From an uncultured Christensenella sp. (GTDB lineage: Bacteria > Bacillota > Clostridia > Christensenellales > Pumilibacteraceae): 64,000 nucleotides of DNA. The notes beneath the pieces are model-generated. The model did not search any database. It saw only the letters and a list, made by a program, of their open reading frames with translations, and was not told where the DNA came from. The DNA is taken from the NCBI GenBank assembly GCA_949948895.1, contig CATLHE010000001.1, positions 394,776 through 458,775 on the forward strand, read 5' to 3'. Below, piece after piece: positions 63,514 through 64,000 of this stretch (positions are counted from its first letter, which is position 1; every line of letters begins with the position of its first letter). A program made the translations under genes and the position numbers.

Positions 63514-63993
63514 ATGAAAACAGCAGTAATTTATGCTCGATATTCGAGTGACAGCCAAACCGAGCAAAGTATTGACGGACAACTCCGAGTATGTACGGAA
63601 TACGCCAAGAACAACGACATACTCATACTCGACACCTACATAGACCGCGCTATGACGGGTACGAATGATAATCGCCCCGATTTTCAGCGTATGATTAAAG
63701 ACAGTGCGAAAAAGACGTTTCAAATCGTACTTGTTTACAAATTCGACCGTTTTAGCCGTAACAAATACGAAACGGCTATGCACAAGAAAACGCTCAAAGA
63801 TAACGGCGTTAAAGTCGTATCGGCTACCGAGTATATTCCCGACAGCCCCGAAGCAATTATACTCGAAAGTATGCTCGAAGGGTTTGAGCATACAAATGGA
63901 CACAATAAATTAAAATCAGAATTAAAGCAGTCAATTCAATGTAAAATAACAATGCCGCCATTGAGCAAATCTCTAATGGCGGCATTGTTGTAG
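63514..63993 (+). pseudogene. Serine recombinase (resolvase N-terminal domain) truncated after the catalytic domain
   Basis: AVIYARYSSDSQTEQSIDGQLR, DRAMTGTNDNRPDFQRM, VYKFDRFSRN, ILESMLEGF, then a short unrelated tail ending at 63993; no recombinase or zinc-ribbon domains follow. Confidence 0.8.
63948..63989. repeat. 15-bp perfect inverted repeat at the recombinase breakpoint
   Basis: AACAATGCCGCCATT (63948-63962) / AATGGCGGCATTGTT (63975-63989). Confidence 0.75.
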
Positions 63994-64000
63994 CTAAAAA

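Larger units (their letters stand above)
61465..63993 (+). mobile_element. Probable rolling-circle-type mobile element or integrated plasmid/phage remnant (limits uncertain)
   Basis: HUH Rep, serine recombinase fragment and several large palindromes in a non-housekeeping, lower-GC segment at the right end. Confidence 0.55.

Overview
The window reads as a chromosomal segment of a Bacillota (Clostridia-like) bacterium; taxonomy is inferred from gene content only. Positions 1-22.6 kb are mostly minus-strand housekeeping operons: SDR, murF, alpha/beta hydrolase, rimI, tsaB, an ECF S-component::TsaE fusion, PAP2, a NadD::YqeK::RsfS fusion, obgE and nth, then a PucR-like regulator, metY, ilvE, yigZ, tyrS, an aminotransferase, an EetB/EetA-like pair with apbE, and birA. 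Positions 22.7-32.7 kb hold a rhamnose/rhamnoside operon (rhaB-rhaA-rhaD-GH78-MFS-GT2) with a divergent DeoR-type regulator. Positions 32.8-54.2 kb hold a large cell-surface locus. Its core is a tandemly duplicated four-gene cassette: domain-permuted, doubly membrane-anchored GH3; 4-TM protein; single-TM ectodomain protein; lipoprotein. Two further large lipoproteins and a divergent GH128-like lipoprotein accompany it. An unrecognised C-terminal domain occurs at least five times in three proteins of this locus, which makes the locus my best candidate for an undescribed system. Positions 54-60.5 kb are accessory, including a lambda-like divergent switch with three 13-bp operator-like dyads at exact 29-bp spacing. 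Positions 60.5-64 kb contain repeats and large hairpins, a HUH rolling-circle Rep, a 43-aa ORF absent from the ORF track, and a truncated serine recombinase. I recognised no rRNA, complete tRNA or CRISPR array. All family calls come from reading motifs by eye; no searches were run.
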